Shown here piece by piece: positions 11,664 to 24,602 of a DNA stretch of 64,000 nucleotides. Source of the stretch: Geosiphon pyriformis (Eukaryota > Glomeromycota > Glomeromycetes > Archaeosporales > Geosiphonaceae). Numbering within the stretch: the first letter of the stretch is position 1; every line of letters begins with the position of its first letter. Made by a program: the position numbers and the translations under genes. The notes under the pieces are model-generated. The model was given only the letters and a program-made list of their open reading frames with translations, did no database searches and had not been told where the DNA came from. The stretch spans positions 421,738 to 485,737 of the forward strand of contig JAAOMT010000718.1 in NCBI GenBank assembly GCA_016748015.1, given 5' to 3'.

Positions 11664-11755
11664 AGCAAGCACTATTTTACAATAGCAGCAAGCATTATCA
11701 TGCAAAAGCAGCAAGCACTATTTCATAATAGCAGCAAGCACTATTTAGAAATAAC
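11664..11755. repeat. Four tandem copies of a 23-bp unit
   Basis: The unit is close to AGCAAGCACTATTTCATAAT plus AGC, repeated four times with small changes. No coding frame runs through it. Confidence 0.85.
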
Positions 11756-13118
11756 GGAAATAGAGTATTACAAGACATTATTTTGTAAAACAATAATTAT
11801 ATATATATACAATAGTTTTTAATGATGAAAAAAAAACAGCTTCAACTAAAAGCAACAAATATCTAAATAAAATCTTATTCAAAAATAATTAATAAAAAAA
11901 AACCAATAAATTAATAAACATCACAATTACGAGATTAACAATAAAATTTACATACTCTCTTTAGTAAATGAAACTATCATTTCATCTCTGAACCCTTTGG
12001 AAGAATAATCCCTAATCAAAATTATTCACATGGTTACTAATTAAATTGAAAAAGCTTTATTATATACTTAGAAAAATCATAAAAAAGCCATTAATATTTC
12101 GTGTTTCTAGATTAGAAAAACACATCAGACAATTGCAAAGATAGCCTCAGAAAAGACTCCAAACAGTGAGTAGATTTCAGATTAGCTTCTAAAAAGGAGT
12201 ACACAACATACAAAGACAATTAGAATTAAAGAGAAGACTTATATCACAACATCAAGAGAAAATCTTTAATACATTATTATTAATATTTAACACATAAAAT
12301 CAAGGAACTCACGAAAAACTGATTGTGATTAAAATAAGAGATCAACAATTAAAATATATCAAAAAAACACCTCTGTAACAACAGTCTAATTATATATACT
12401 TATTAATTAAAGAGTTAATAAATTTATTTGAAAAAACAATATAATTACTTTGAAATATTTGAATAATAATAAGATTATAAATTATCTTATAATAAATTAT
12501 AAAACAAAGCATAATAGTTCTGATAAAGAACAAAAAGTAAAAATAATGAGTATTAAGAATATATTAACATTTTTTACAAATTTTAAACAATTTATAAAGC
12601 TTAAAAATAACAAAAAATTTTATGATACAACTAATAAATTTGTTTATATTTTATAAAAAATATAAAATAAACAAAAACAAATAACTTTTACAAGTTTTTT
12701 TAATATTACATAAACTATTTAAAAAATTTTATAAGAATATGTAAATAATTTATTTTTTAATAATATTATATCTATTTTTATTATATGTATACTATATATA
12801 TTTAAACTTAAAAAAACCTATAACCTATAATAATTTATAATAATTTGTATTTACCAAGAAAATAAGTTATCTCAAGTTTAATTGAACTTAAAACCTATTA
12901 ACCCAACAATTTTAAACTTAAAAAATTTTAGTATAATTTTTTTTTATAAATTAATAAATTATATTTTAATTAATATTATTTTATTAGACTTAGTAAAAAC
13001 AAATTTTAATAATTATTTTTTAATTTATATATATATTTATATACTTTATATTAATATTTATTATAATATTTATTTTTATAACCAATTTTTTAATTTTGTT
13101 TTTTTTTTTTTTTATTAG
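11756..13118. other. AT-rich stretch without a recognisable gene
   Basis: Open frames at 12450-12656 and 12882-13118 are composed of Asn, Ile, Lys, Tyr and Phe codons as expected by chance in AT-rich DNA. Their translations show no domain, splice logic or match to other parts of the window. I see no RNA gene. Confidence 0.6.
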
Positions 13119-15340
13119 AGTTTTAACGAGCAAGGCCCAATCACTATTTAATACCATAAGACTACATAGAATCTTAAATTAGATGTAGTTCATGCGTTTT
13201 CTACATGTAACCAGTTACTCAAGCCAGTTCAGGCTATACTATGTTGATGTACCAGAAGAAAACTTATCCAAAAATGACATTTTTTGAATAACAAAAAACA
13301 GAGTCGCACTACAAGGAACCAATCCAACCAGCCATTCAGCTGTTTTTAAGGCATCAGCTTTAACATCAATAGGCCCATGTTCCCAAAGGAACAGCAAGTT
13401 AGAAAACACCTTATCATCCAAACCAACTGGATGCTCTGAATCACCAGACATATTAATATCCTCCATGCAGCATTCTTTTTTTAAAAAAACCACTTCTCTT
13501 CCCAACTTACCAACAATCTTGCTAAAAGAACCCATATGTACCATAACCTCATTGACCTTAAGGCCAAGTTTACTGCTTAAGACCAAATTTTCATTAATAA
13601 ATTGCTCAAACAATTTGACCAAAGAACCAACTGGTTTAACAATAGACTCAACCAAAATAGAAAGCTTGACCAAATCAGATTCCAAAGAAGCCAACTAGAA
13701 AGACACTAAGGAATCACCAACAACCATAGAAGGGGAAGTAGAAGCCACCAAGGGAGGAAACTCAGAAGAATCCAGGGAAGCAAAAGCTTTTACATAAGAA
13801 ACACCATCCACAAAATAAGACTTGAAGATCTTGGAAGTAGAAGGTGGGGAAATCTTGCAATCCACAGCCAGATGGCCTATTTCTTGACACCTAAAGCAGT
13901 GCTGGCAGCCAGGAGTTTCCCACCAGATACGACATTTCCTTAGAGTACCAGTCTTGACTATAGCAGAATCCAAATCACCTTGAGATTCAAATATAACCAA
14001 AGCAAACTGGGAACAATGACCAAAATCAGGAGAACAAGAGATGAAACATGTTTGATCACCAATCTGAGAAATCATATTACTGATTTCAAAGGTGGTACAA
14101 TCAGGGGAAAGGTTGACCAATTTGGCCTTAAACTTATTACGAGACAAAATAGTCTTATTTTGATTCACCAAAGGGAGGATTTTAACACTATTCTTGCTTA
14201 TCAAGACTGACCAATGCTTCAAGGCAGACACAGCAGAGTCCAACTTTTCAAAATAAACCACCACATACTGCCAAATGCCAGCAGGCTTCAGCACAACATA
14301 AGTAACACTACCAAAAACACTGAGAGCCAACTTAACATCAGCAGCAAATACACCCAAAGGTACATCACACAGTGCAACAGCAGCAGAAGAGGAACCAGAT
14401 TCAGAAACCACCAAAGACTTGGCAATTTTAAGAGTGGCCAAATAAACAGAGCTTGTAAGCTCAACCAGAAACACAGCTTTCAAAGACTGTTGAGAAGCAA
14501 ACTCCACACAAAAAAGCTTCACATTGTCTTTTAAACCAGATTTAACACCCAAGAAACCATGTACAGACTGAAAAACAGTTTTAATATAAGCTAATTTGAT
14601 CTTAAAAGTAACACCAGGCACCAGAATGGAGGCCACCCACCCAGCAAACCTTTGATGACTAGTAATAGTTTCCCAAGCACCACTAGAAGTAGCACCAGAA
14701 ACTAAAGGAGGAGATGAATCAGTTTTCATTTGATTAGCCCAGTTTCCAAAAACAGGTGATCCAACAGGAGGAGATTGTTTTGTTTTCACAACTGGCAATG
14801 ATCTGCCAGAAAACACCACATTTGGCAACACAACCAGTGGTTGATCTTGGCCCATCTTGGATAATGTGCCAGATGATGCTATGGAGATCTCATCTAAGAT
14901 CTCATTGGAAACCACAAAGGAGTTTGGTGTAATAATAGCAGAGACAAGCGACTGCCTCCACTTTTCTGAACTTTTGGTCTTTTTGACCATTTTTTTTGAA
15001 GAGGTGGTGCTAGAAGCACCAAGTGTAGAATCTATAGAGGGGAAGACCAGCTTATTCACTGGTTTATTATTAAAAACTTTTGGGCTCTTAGTTGAAGTGG
15101 AGGCAACACTGGGACTAATCCAGATGTGTCTTTTTGAGAGGACTTTGACTGGTGAGAAACTAGCCAAAGATGAGAAAGTTGTTTCAGTGGCTACCAAAGG
15201 CAGCTTATCACGATTACTGGATAAAAGAAAGGCTTTTAAAATGTTTTGCCTAGTTGCTTCTACAACAGAGAGAGTTTTTCTGGTTGAAATTTTATTAAAT
15301 ATCTCAGGACAGATATCAGATGCAGCTTTTTTACAAAAAA
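13090..15340 (-). mobile_element. LINE-like element carrying only ORF1, with poly-A tail
   Basis: The element reads right to left: an ORF1-type frame (about 15330-13239), a short 3' region that shares GCCCAATCACTATTTAATAC-like sequence with the end of the large LINE at 31.1 kb, and a poly-A tail seen as a T run at 13099-13113. No endonuclease or RT follows ORF1. This is therefore an internally deleted LINE or a separate non-autonomous family. The body contrasts with its AT-rich flanks in base composition. Confidence 0.8.
13239..15330 (-). pseudogene. LINE ORF1 with CCHC zinc knuckle, one in-frame stop
   Basis: A 500-codon frame (15197-13695) has a Ser/Thr/Lys-rich N-terminus. Two repeated alpha/beta segments of about 90 residues follow, which look RRM-like or nucleic-acid binding. 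A zinc knuckle CFRCQEIGHLAVDC lies about 70 residues from the end. After one TAG the same frame continues for 151 codons (13694-13239) with helical, Leu/Val-rich sequence. To the right the frame can be read back to about 15330 without a Met. ORF1 proteins of such LINEs bind element RNA. The single stop suggests recent decay or programmed readthrough; the former is simpler. Confidence 0.75.
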
Positions 15341-15359
15341 TATACTTAAAAATATTTTT

Positions 15360-16511
15360 TTTTCAATTATATCAGTAGTAAAATTACTTATTGTGTTTAA
15401 TTTTATAAACAAAAATATATTAAAAAAAATAGCCAAAAAAAAACTGACAAAAAAATATAATAAAATATTTTTTTACTTTTTTTTTGTTTTTTTTTATAAC
15501 TAAAAAATCAATAAAAAAAAAGTTTATAATAATTTTTTTTAATTTAAGTTTAATATTATAAAATTTATTATAATTTTTAATTTTGTTTTTGTTTTTAATG
15601 TTTTTATTTTTTAATATACTTTTTAATCATATTAAAAATAATTTTAATTAATATTAAAAATATATTATTGTTATTTTTAAGACCAAAAACTTTTAATATT
15701 GTTATTGTTGTTATTATTAAGATTAACATATTTAAATTTTTAAATATTAATATTATTACAAATATTAAAATTTAAATTATTTGGTTTTAATATATATAAT
15801 AACTTTTTTTAATTTTATTAAAACTGTTTTTAAGTTGTTTATTATTTTATAAATTCAGTTTTTTATGTTTAAATTATTATTTAAATTATTGTGTTTTATT
15901 TAATTATTGTTAACTTATATATATATAAAATTATAAAACTAATACATATATTAATATAATAATAATAATAATAAATATTATTTTAGTGTAATTATAATCT
16001 TAATTAATTTAAATAACTAGTTATATATATTTATATAAAATACATAATTTATACTTATTTTAAATAAATATGTATTAATACAATAAATAATAAAAAGATT
16101 ATATTTGTATAAGTATAATAAAATAATCTTGTATAAAAAATATAGTTTATATTACATATATATAAATTTAAAATATTTATAATTTGATAATGTTAACAAA
16201 AAATTTTTATCTTGAATGATAATAATAAGTTATTTAGATTTCTGTTATAAAATAATTTTTATTTTTATTTTTTAATTTCAATTATTTATTGGCCCAATCG
16301 CTATCTAATACAATACAACATAAAATGCTCTAAATGTTATTTTTTAATAAACAAAAAATTTGGTTTATTATATATAATTTGAAAAATCAAAATCAAATTA
16401 ATTAAATTATTTATGTAATTTTATATATTAATTAAAATCTATTTATTTTAGAGAAACATGTTCAAAAAAGTCAATAGCATTTTTACTGTTGCTCAATGGC
16501 AATAATAATAA

Positions 16512-16552
<41 letters not shown>

Positions 16553-16640
16553 TTGACATATATGTCTCTCAGTAAAAAATTAAATCAAAGAATCGATTTT
16601 TTATATAAAATCAAGATTTAGTTGGTGACCATAATAAAAT
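15360..16640. other. AT-rich spacer with a LINE tail fragment and an AAT microsatellite
   Basis: There is no coding potential. At 16288-16345 GGCCCAATCGCTATCTAATAC-like sequence matches the 3' tails of both LINEs (13126 and 31164 regions), so it is a severely truncated LINE copy. An imperfect (AAT)n tract lies at 16499-16551. Confidence 0.65.
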
Positions 16641-16649
16641 ATATAACAG

Positions 16650-16717
16650 GTAAGCTCGAAAAAATTTTCTGCTAACTAAACTTTTTTGAACGTTGTAGTA
16701 ACTATCGTTCTATACAG
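16650..16717 (+). other. Probable 5'UTR intron of the uL2 gene
   Basis: A GTAAGC donor follows AACAG at 16649, and TATACAG ends at 16717, 19 bases before the start codon. The 68-bp length fits the other introns of the window. Ribosomal protein genes often carry an intron this early. No transcript evidence is available here. Confidence 0.45.
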
Positions 16718-16736
16718 GAAGCATTATTTTTAAAAG

Positions 16737-17727
16737 ATGGGGCGTGTTATCAGATCACAGCGAAAAGGTCCCGGTGGCATCTTCAAAGCTCACACCAGAC
16801 TCCGAAAGGGGGCAGCTAAACTGCGACCATTGGATTATGCCGAACGCAATGGGTACATTCGAGGTATAGTCAAAGAAATTCTACACGATTCTGGACGTGG
16901 GGCGCCTTTGGCAAAAGTGCAGTTCCGGGACGCTTATCGGTATGTCATTCCAATTACTAAATTATCATCCTTTAATTAAAATCACAATACCTCTTTGAAT
17001 TTTATTTTCTGCTTAATCTTCCAGTCAAACATAAGAAGGAATCTCTGTCATAAAAGCTAAAATTCTTTTAATTTTTTCTTATAGATATAAACTTCGCCTT
17101 CAAACCTTCATTGCCACTGAAGGACTTCATACAGGACAGTTTGTGTATTGTGGGAAGAAGGCTGCACTAACGGTTGGAAACGTATTGCCCCTTGCATCTA
17201 TGCCCGAAGGTACTATCATTTGCAATGTTGAGGAAAAGATTGGTGATCGTGGTGCCTTAGCCCGTGCCTCGGGTAATTACGCAACCATTATTGGGCACAA
17301 TCATGATGAAGGCAGAACCCGTATCAAACTTCCTTCAGGTGCCAAAAAAGTGATCAATTCGAATGCACGTGCCACAGTAGGAATTGTATCTGGCGGAGGA
17401 CGCATTGATAAACCGTTGCTTAAGGCGGGCCGTGCTTATCATAAATATAAAGCCAAGAGAAACTGCTGGCCGAAAACTCGTGGTGTTGCTATGAATCCAG
17501 TCGATCATCCTCATGGTGGTGGTAACCACCAACATATTGGTCACGCCTCCACCGTATCCAGAGAAAGTGCTCCTGGTCAAAAGGTATGTATTTTTGGATT
17601 ATTTGCATATATATATATATATATATATATTTTAACTAACACCAAAAAATTTTAATCTATCTAGGTTGGTTTGATCGCTGCTAGAAGAAGTGGGTTGCTT
17701 CGCGGTACCAACAAAGTCAAAGGTTAA
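16737..17727 (+). CDS. rpl8: 60S ribosomal protein uL2 (RPL8/L2)
   Basis: Three exons (16737-16939, 17085-17583, 17665-17727) join in phase to 254 residues, the usual length for this family. The N-terminus [16 protein letters not shown] is typical. The centre has the RNA-binding fold, and near the C-terminus lies the [16 protein letters not shown] loop that reaches towards the peptidyl-transferase centre. uL2 binds the large-subunit rRNA and stabilises subunit joining. The start is fixed by strong family conservation from Met1. The first intron begins GTATGT and the second contains a TA-repeat. The exons are clearly less AT-rich than the flanks, and no damage is seen. Confidence 0.98.
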
Positions 17728-17759
17728 GAACAAAAACAGTTAAATTTTATACAACGCTC

Positions 17760-19080
17760 TTTAAATTTAATGTATATCTGGAAGTAAATTACTTTTGCAA
17801 GTTTGGAGCTTTTAGCATCTAAACTAGTTGCTTCAATATTAAAACATAAAGTTGTACAATTAACCTGTCAGATTTCGATGCATTAAATATCATTTCTTGT
17901 CTGCCTAAAAAATATCGACTTGAAACTTTGATAAAATAAAATAACCAAAAGGTTTTATGACTTTGAACTCGGGAATAATATAGTTAAAATAGATGACTAT
18001 TTTCAACTTCTCAATATCTTTGTAATTTGACAATTCTAAACTTAATCTTAAGGGTGAATATGAATTGACAACTTACTCTTTGGACTCTTCAAATCGTGTA
18101 ACATGGGCGCTCGTTTCTTTAACTAAAAGGGTCATTAATATCATGCTTATTAAGAGAAATACCCAATCATCCATCGATGCATATTTTAATATTTGTTTTT
18201 CCAATTTTTTACCTCTTCCTTAAGGTCGCCATATGCTTTGAATCCCTCCAAGTTAGAATTCTCAAAGCAATTAGTGGTAAAAAGTACTTTGAATTAATTT
18301 GGCCGTGAAATTAACGGTTTTCTAAAAAGTTTAACACTCACCTATTTGAGATTATCAACCTTTCTTTAAAGACTCTCGAACATGCAACGTGATCCAACCT
18401 CCGATTGATATTTTTTCCTCTATGAAATATTAATTTTCGTTAACCTAATTGAGTACCTTAAGCTCGTTCTAATAATTGCCGATTTGTTTCTCTTGATGAT
18501 TTTTGATTTGAAATTCTGTTTATAAAATAAAAGACCACTCCACTTATTTAGAAAATGGTAAAAGGCCGCAGCAACCTCATAGGTTGTTGGCAGAGTTGAA
18601 ACTTGGCCCTGAGCTTTTCAATTTTTTTTTGGATAATAAGACTGGATTACTATTTTCTCATATCCATTTATCTTGAAGTCAAAAGTATTTTGTAAAATCA
18701 TGAGAAGTTTAATTATCTTTGCAAATTCTCTGAAATAAACAGCATACCTACCTATTCTTCAAGTTGGTACTATCAAAGTCTTAATGTTGAGTTTCAAAAA
18801 TTCTGGGCTTGCTTTCCTTTATATTCTTGATCCTTTAAATTATTAACTCTAGTTTTGAAATGATGGACGTTGGGGGCTTGAACATATTGGTTAGCTTTAT
18901 AATCTGGAATAGGATAAATTTTCTATATTTTGGGAAATTATAAAAGAATTGTCGACCGTGTAAATGTCAAAAATCGGGGTGATTTTTCTTTGACTCACCC
19001 TCAGCGATGTTTGATTCTTTCACTAAGGCCTCTTTTTTGTTGTATTAATAATTTTATGTTTGGAAACAATTCTATTAATT
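17760..19080 (-). pseudogene. Possible remnant of a multi-exon coiled-coil gene
   Basis: Short blocks on the minus strand read as charged helical peptide with splice-like borders: KESNIAE before GTGAGT (near 19000), a segment with VHHFKTRVNNLKDQEYK (near 18870-18800), EKLRAKFQLCQQ (near 18600), NLEGFKAYGDLKEE (near 18240) and HVTRFEESKE (near 18110). Each is bounded or interrupted by stops, and frames do not join cleanly. I infer a decayed coiled-coil protein gene. I cannot name a family, and an untranslated region of uL2 or chance cannot be ruled out. Confidence 0.3.
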
Positions 19081-20110
19081 TTTGTAATCTCATTCTTTTT
19101 CAAAGCAATGAAAAAAATTAAATCACTGATTAAATTTTCTTTTAATACTAATAACAATTCTTTGACAATAAAATGTAAAGATGTTTTTTCATAAAATTTA
19201 GGATTAAAAAAGCACTTTGGCAAGTTTTTCAATTTTTTGTTTACTTTTTCTTTTAATTATTTGATAAAAGAATATTCTGTTTTAATTTTATGAACATGTA
19301 TTTCTTGATTAATGAATTCAATTCCAAAAGTACTGGAATCAATTCATAAAATTAAGAAGTTTTTTTATTATTATCAGTTCTTTTTTTTTGCAATTAAATA
19401 TTATATTTTAAAACTTAAAAGCTGATTTGTTTGATTAAAAAATAAAAATAATTGATGTTATTATTCTGTATTTATATTTATTTTAATATAAATTCTTAAA
19501 TAATCAATAATTAAGCATAAAATTATTTAACAATATTTTTTGTTAGTTTGAAACAAGTAATATTTTTGAAATAAAATGCAAACATAATTATAAAATTATT
19601 GTGTTTTATATAAAAAAAAACACTATAACATTAAAAATAATAAGGCTTTGAATTTTTTAATGACTTTAAAAACTTTTAATTTACCAATTTATTTTTAAAG
19701 TAATTTTTGAGTTTTAATATTATTAATAAAAACTTTGAATTTAAACAACTTTTTAAAATAAGTTTTTAAATTATTAATTATTAATTTTAAAATTTGTTTA
19801 ATTTAAAAATAATTAAAATTATTTATGATTTTTCAAAAAGTAATTTTAACACTAAAATGAAAAACTAACAAAAAAAAGTTTAATTTATTTTTAAACTACA
19901 ATTATAATAATTTGGCTATTTTTATAAATACAATTATTTAAACACTTCTAATAATAGTTTTACTGATATATTACATAAAAGGTTGCCTATTTTTGGTATT
20001 GATTTATAAATCACTAACTTGCAAGTAAAATTTCTGCTGTATCAGTTTTAGAAGTCATAAATATACCCTCTATTTCTTAAACCGTCTTCAACTTCTATCC
20101 TTTTTTCATT
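19081..20110. other. AT-rich spacer upstream of the IFI6/IFI27-like gene
   Basis: No gene is visible. The last 100 bases, rich in CTT/TTC pyrimidine runs just before the start codon at 20111, are the likely core promoter or 5'UTR. Confidence 0.5.
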
Positions 20111-20935
20111 ATGTCTGAGGCTGGAAAAATCGTAACTACAGTGGTTACCTCTTCACCAGATTTCCCTGAAGATAATGATCCTTCAGTTTTTTCTGAAAAT
20201 AATGATCCTTCAGTTGTTCCTGAAAATAATGATCCTTCAGTTGTTCCTGAAAAGGCAGAATCTTGGATGCCTACGGTCGTCATGGGATCCGCTGTTGTCG
20301 CAGGTGCTTTAATTTGTCCGCCTCTAGTCGTTGCTGGGGTTCAGGCTATTGGATTCGGAAGCGCTGGAATTGCCTCTGGATCTTGGGCAGCCGCAATCAT
20401 GAGTTCGTATGGTGGGGCTGTTACCTCTGGCAGTGCATGCGCAATCCTGCAATCTATTGGTGCAGCCGGTACAGGCGTGGCAACTACAGTTACCTCTGGG
20501 TCTTTGTCTGGGTTTGCAGCTAAATGGTTTTATAACAATCGGTCCAAACAAGAAGGTAAAATTATCATATTTGTTTCACTAATCAACTGCATTAACTAAT
20601 ACAATTTATTGGCATCGCAATTCAGAACCAGAAAGCTCGGAAGCTGAGCGTCATGCCAAAGATGCTGAAAAACCTGAACATGAAGCGGAGAAAAGGTATA
20701 TACACCAGAAAAACTTCATTTTATTTACGCATTCAAGGTATAAAAACAAAGGACTTTAAACTATATTTAAAACAGAAAACTGGATGAAATCACTGCAAAG
20801 CAACAGGAAAGAGCGCGCGAAGCTGAACTCAGGCGATCGAACTGCGAACGCGAAAATGAAGAAGAAAGAGAGCTCGAACGCATATCTAAAGAACGCGAGG
20901 AACGTGAATTAAGGACAAGAGAGACCGCGAACTAG
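20111..20935 (+). CDS. IFI6/IFI27 (ISG12)-like membrane protein with charged coiled-coil tail
   Basis: Three exons (20111-20555, 20626-20695, 20776-20935) give about 224 residues. Residues 1-50 contain 10-residue repeats (ENNDPSVVPE). Residues 53-140 form the small, Gly/Ala/Ser-rich hydrophobic domain of the IFI6/IFI27 family, with GSAGIASGSWAAAIMSSYGG and SACAILQSIGAAG, likely two or three membrane segments. Members in animals sit in mitochondrial or ER membranes. The tail is Glu/Arg-rich coiled coil. The frame ends in TAG at 20935. If read one base out from about 20912, charged coding continues to a TGA at 21006, so a small indel near 20910 may have cut the tail. The fungal function is unknown. 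Confidence 0.8.
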
Positions 20936-21006
20936 AGCGTGAGGATACCAGCGAAAAAGCACCAGATCGAGATGATGGGGATTGGCGCCATCGCCAAGAT
21001 TGTTGA

Positions 21007-22305
21007 AATTAATCATATAAGAGAAATTCGAGTTTGCTCTAATTCAGTTTTATCCTTTTTTTTACCTTTGATTTTTTAGAGCTTACTAACTGCTATTTGC
21101 TTGCATTTTTCAGACAGTTATCATCCTGTTATTTTATAACTAAGGATTTTGTAAACCAATTCTAAAGTTCTAAGATGAATAAAATAATGTAAAAAAACCA
21201 AATAACAAGAATTTATAAATATTTTAACATCAAAAAAGTTTATAATTTTATTAATATTAATAATAATTAAATATTAGCTTTGCAAAAATTGGTATAAACA
21301 CATTAATATTTATACAAAATATAATTTTATAATTTGATTTAATTACTGATTTTAATAAAAAAAACATTTTATTGTTTTTAATAATATTTTAATTAATAAT
21401 AATTTATTTATTATTTTATACTTAATAATTAAACAATAAGTATTATTTGTTTTTAAATCTGTTAATATTTAATCTAATAAAATTTTTTCGAATATTATAA
21501 TATGTGTTTTTTTTGTATTTTAAGCATATTTTAATTAATATTATTTTATTCTTATTTATATTTTGTATTAAATTAAATATTTTACTATATATTGTTTGAT
21601 TTTTTTGATTTTTTTTAATAAGTACAATTCAATTATTATTTATTATAATACAACAGAAATTACTTCAAAATAAGTATAATTTATGTTTTAATTATATATA
21701 ATTAATTATTTAAATTATATATTATTTAATAATAATAATATATTAATATATTTAAAAACTTTACAAAATCGATTCAAAATTTTTAAATTTAAATATTTTT
21801 AAATTATAAATATTAAACAAAATAAAATTATTAATAATTAATAAACTTTTTTTTATACTTTGTTTTATGTTTAAAATTTAATAATCAAATATATTTTTTA
21901 TAATTTATAATTTATAAATTAATTTTAAAAACAAGTTTAAATAATATTTCTTAAAAACAAAATTTTTAATCATAATTTATATATATATAATTAAATATAA
22001 TAATAATATTAAAAATTTATAATATTTAAAAATTAACAACAAAAAATTTAACAAAATTATTATTATTATTATTAAATAAAATTACAAATTAAAAAAAATT
22101 TTTATTTTTGTTTTAGTTATTTATTATTTAATTTAATAATATTATACTTTTTATGTTTTATTACAAAATTATTAATAATATTAATAATTCTATAAATATA
22201 AAAAAAGTTTAAAAAACTTGGATTTTAATACTATTAATAAAAATGTTTTTTTTTTAAAACTTAATATAAATAAATAATATTTAGTAAAAAAATTATTTAC
22301 TATAC

Positions 22306-22346
<41 letters not shown>

Positions 22347-22800
22347 TATAAATAATGTAAATAAAAATTAAATTATTGATTATAAAATTTTTAAAAAAAA
22401 ATAAATTTTAATGTTTTTAAAAATAATTTAAATGTTTTTTTTTTTAAATTCAAAATTAAAATTTTTATCAAAAATTATTTAAATTTTTTAGTTATAAATA
22501 ATATTTTTTTTAGAACAAAAATAATAACAGTTAAAAAGCTTTTTTTAAGTGTAAATAATTTCGAAAAAATCTTTATTCTTTTTAAATTAAAAATAATAAA
22601 AATTATAGATTTAACAAATAATAACAATAATAATATAAAAATAATAAATACTAATATAAAAAAATTTAATAAACATTTAAATTGAACTGTAAACTTATAA
22701 AAACAATATATATTGTATTATCTAAGTTTAAAATTATTATATTAATTAAAATTATAATTAATAAAATTATAAAAAAAGACATTAATTAAATTTATAAATT

Positions 22801-22831
<31 letters not shown>

Positions 22832-24600
22832 CTTATAATATTTGGTATTTTTTGTAAAGTATAATTTACAAAAAACAAAAATATTATTAAAATCAATTAA
22901 TAAAAATAACAAAATTAAAATTTTATTTAAATACTATTAAAAATACTTAAAATTAATATATATAATAATATTTTAATTTGAAGATTGATTTAATATTTAC
23001 ATAAACAAAAAAATACAAAATTAATTAAATAATAAAAAAGATATAAAATTTATAAAAAAAAATTTTTTTAAAAAACTTATATAATATACTAACCATTTTT
23101 TAACATATAATTTTGTGTTAATAATTGTAAAAATTAATTATAAAATAACAAATTATATTTAATAAACCATTTTTTTTATATTTAAAAATAAGCAAAAAAA
23201 ACTTAAAATTACAAATTTTAATAATTATTTTAAAATATTTTTTTTAAAGTTAATAATGTGTAAAACAGATAAAACAATAATAAAAACTACTAATTTCTTG
23301 CAATAAACTTTTAATAATTAATAAATATTTTTTAAATACTATTAAAATCATTAGTATTTTTAAAAAACAAAAAAAAAGTTTTTTAGTTTTTATTTAATTA
23401 GTTTAATTCTTAAGATTAAATAACCCAACTAATTTAATTGGTAGAAGTTGTATAAATAAAAAAATAATTTGTTTTGTTTTTAAAATCAGTCATAATTAAT
23501 TAAAATTTAATATATATTAAACAATTTAACTATGTACTAATTAAAACCAGCTTTGGGAAAAAATTTTAAATTCTTAAGAGGGAAATTTCGATTTACAAAT
23601 TGGTTAAATTAAAAAACCTAGTATATTTTAAATTCCATTCAAAAAAATGAGTGTATATTAATTGTTTCATGTAAGATTTAGACTAAAAAAAAAAAAGAAT
23701 TTTGAAAATCGCATAAAAAAGTTTATTTGTAATTTATTTTCGTATATAAACAAATTAATATATGTGCAATAATTAATATAAAAATAGATGAATGCAAAAA
23801 ATTATATATATATATATATATATTTTTTAAACGTTCTTGATTTACGTGTTATGAAGTAAGTTGTTAAAATTTAGAAAAAAATTTTTTTTTTCATACAAAT
23901 ATTCATGAGGTGATTGGTCATGTGCAGAAAAAGCATGAGCTGCGTATATCATAAAATGTATTTAGTTTTATATATGTAGATAGCTTAGTTCGTTAAGTAA
24001 TAAAAAAAAATAATTATAAAGTGATATTTAGCTTTTACATCTTTAATTTTTTTTAGATGTGTATTAAATAAAACGTTTATTAAATATAAAACCAAATTAA
24101 CACTTTAAATATACAGTATAAAATTTTGATGTCATATGTTTTATAATAATATATCTTAAATATTATTGTTGCGTTTTCTATGTTACATTTTTTCAGAATT
24201 AGGGCTCATAATAAAAAAATTAGTTATCCTTAACAAAAACATTTTATTTTTGTTATAAGCTTTAATAAAGACAATATATACATTTATATAGAAACTTTAT
24301 TTTTTTTTATTAAAACCCAATTAAAATTTCATTAGCATATTTTTATTTTAAAAAATTATTCTTTACTCAAAAATAGAAGATTGAAATTAAACAAGTTTTC
24401 TGCTTTCAACTGGACATTTACTACGGAAAATTTATCATATTGATGAGACTGATACTAGAATAAAATAGCAAATATGCTAATTTCAAAAATAATTACAAAT
24501 TTAACAAGTTTTATAGTTTATTTAAAAAAATAAAAAAAAATGTTAATTATCCTGTTTCAAGAAATAAAAAATTTAATTAAAGCAACTTCCTGATAATTTC
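21007..24600. other. Long AT-rich spacer
   Basis: About 3.6 kb with A/T runs, an (AAT)n tract at 22307-22346, TA repeats near 22805-22830 and 23803-23822, and no credible open frame. A slightly richer pocket at 23880-24000 shows no recognisable peptide. No RNA gene was seen. Confidence 0.6.
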
Positions 24601-24602
24601 TA

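Noticed and set aside
14857-15378. 173-codon plus-strand frame
   Set aside because: Antisense shadow of the LINE ORF1, which shows the zinc knuckle and family pattern on the minus strand.
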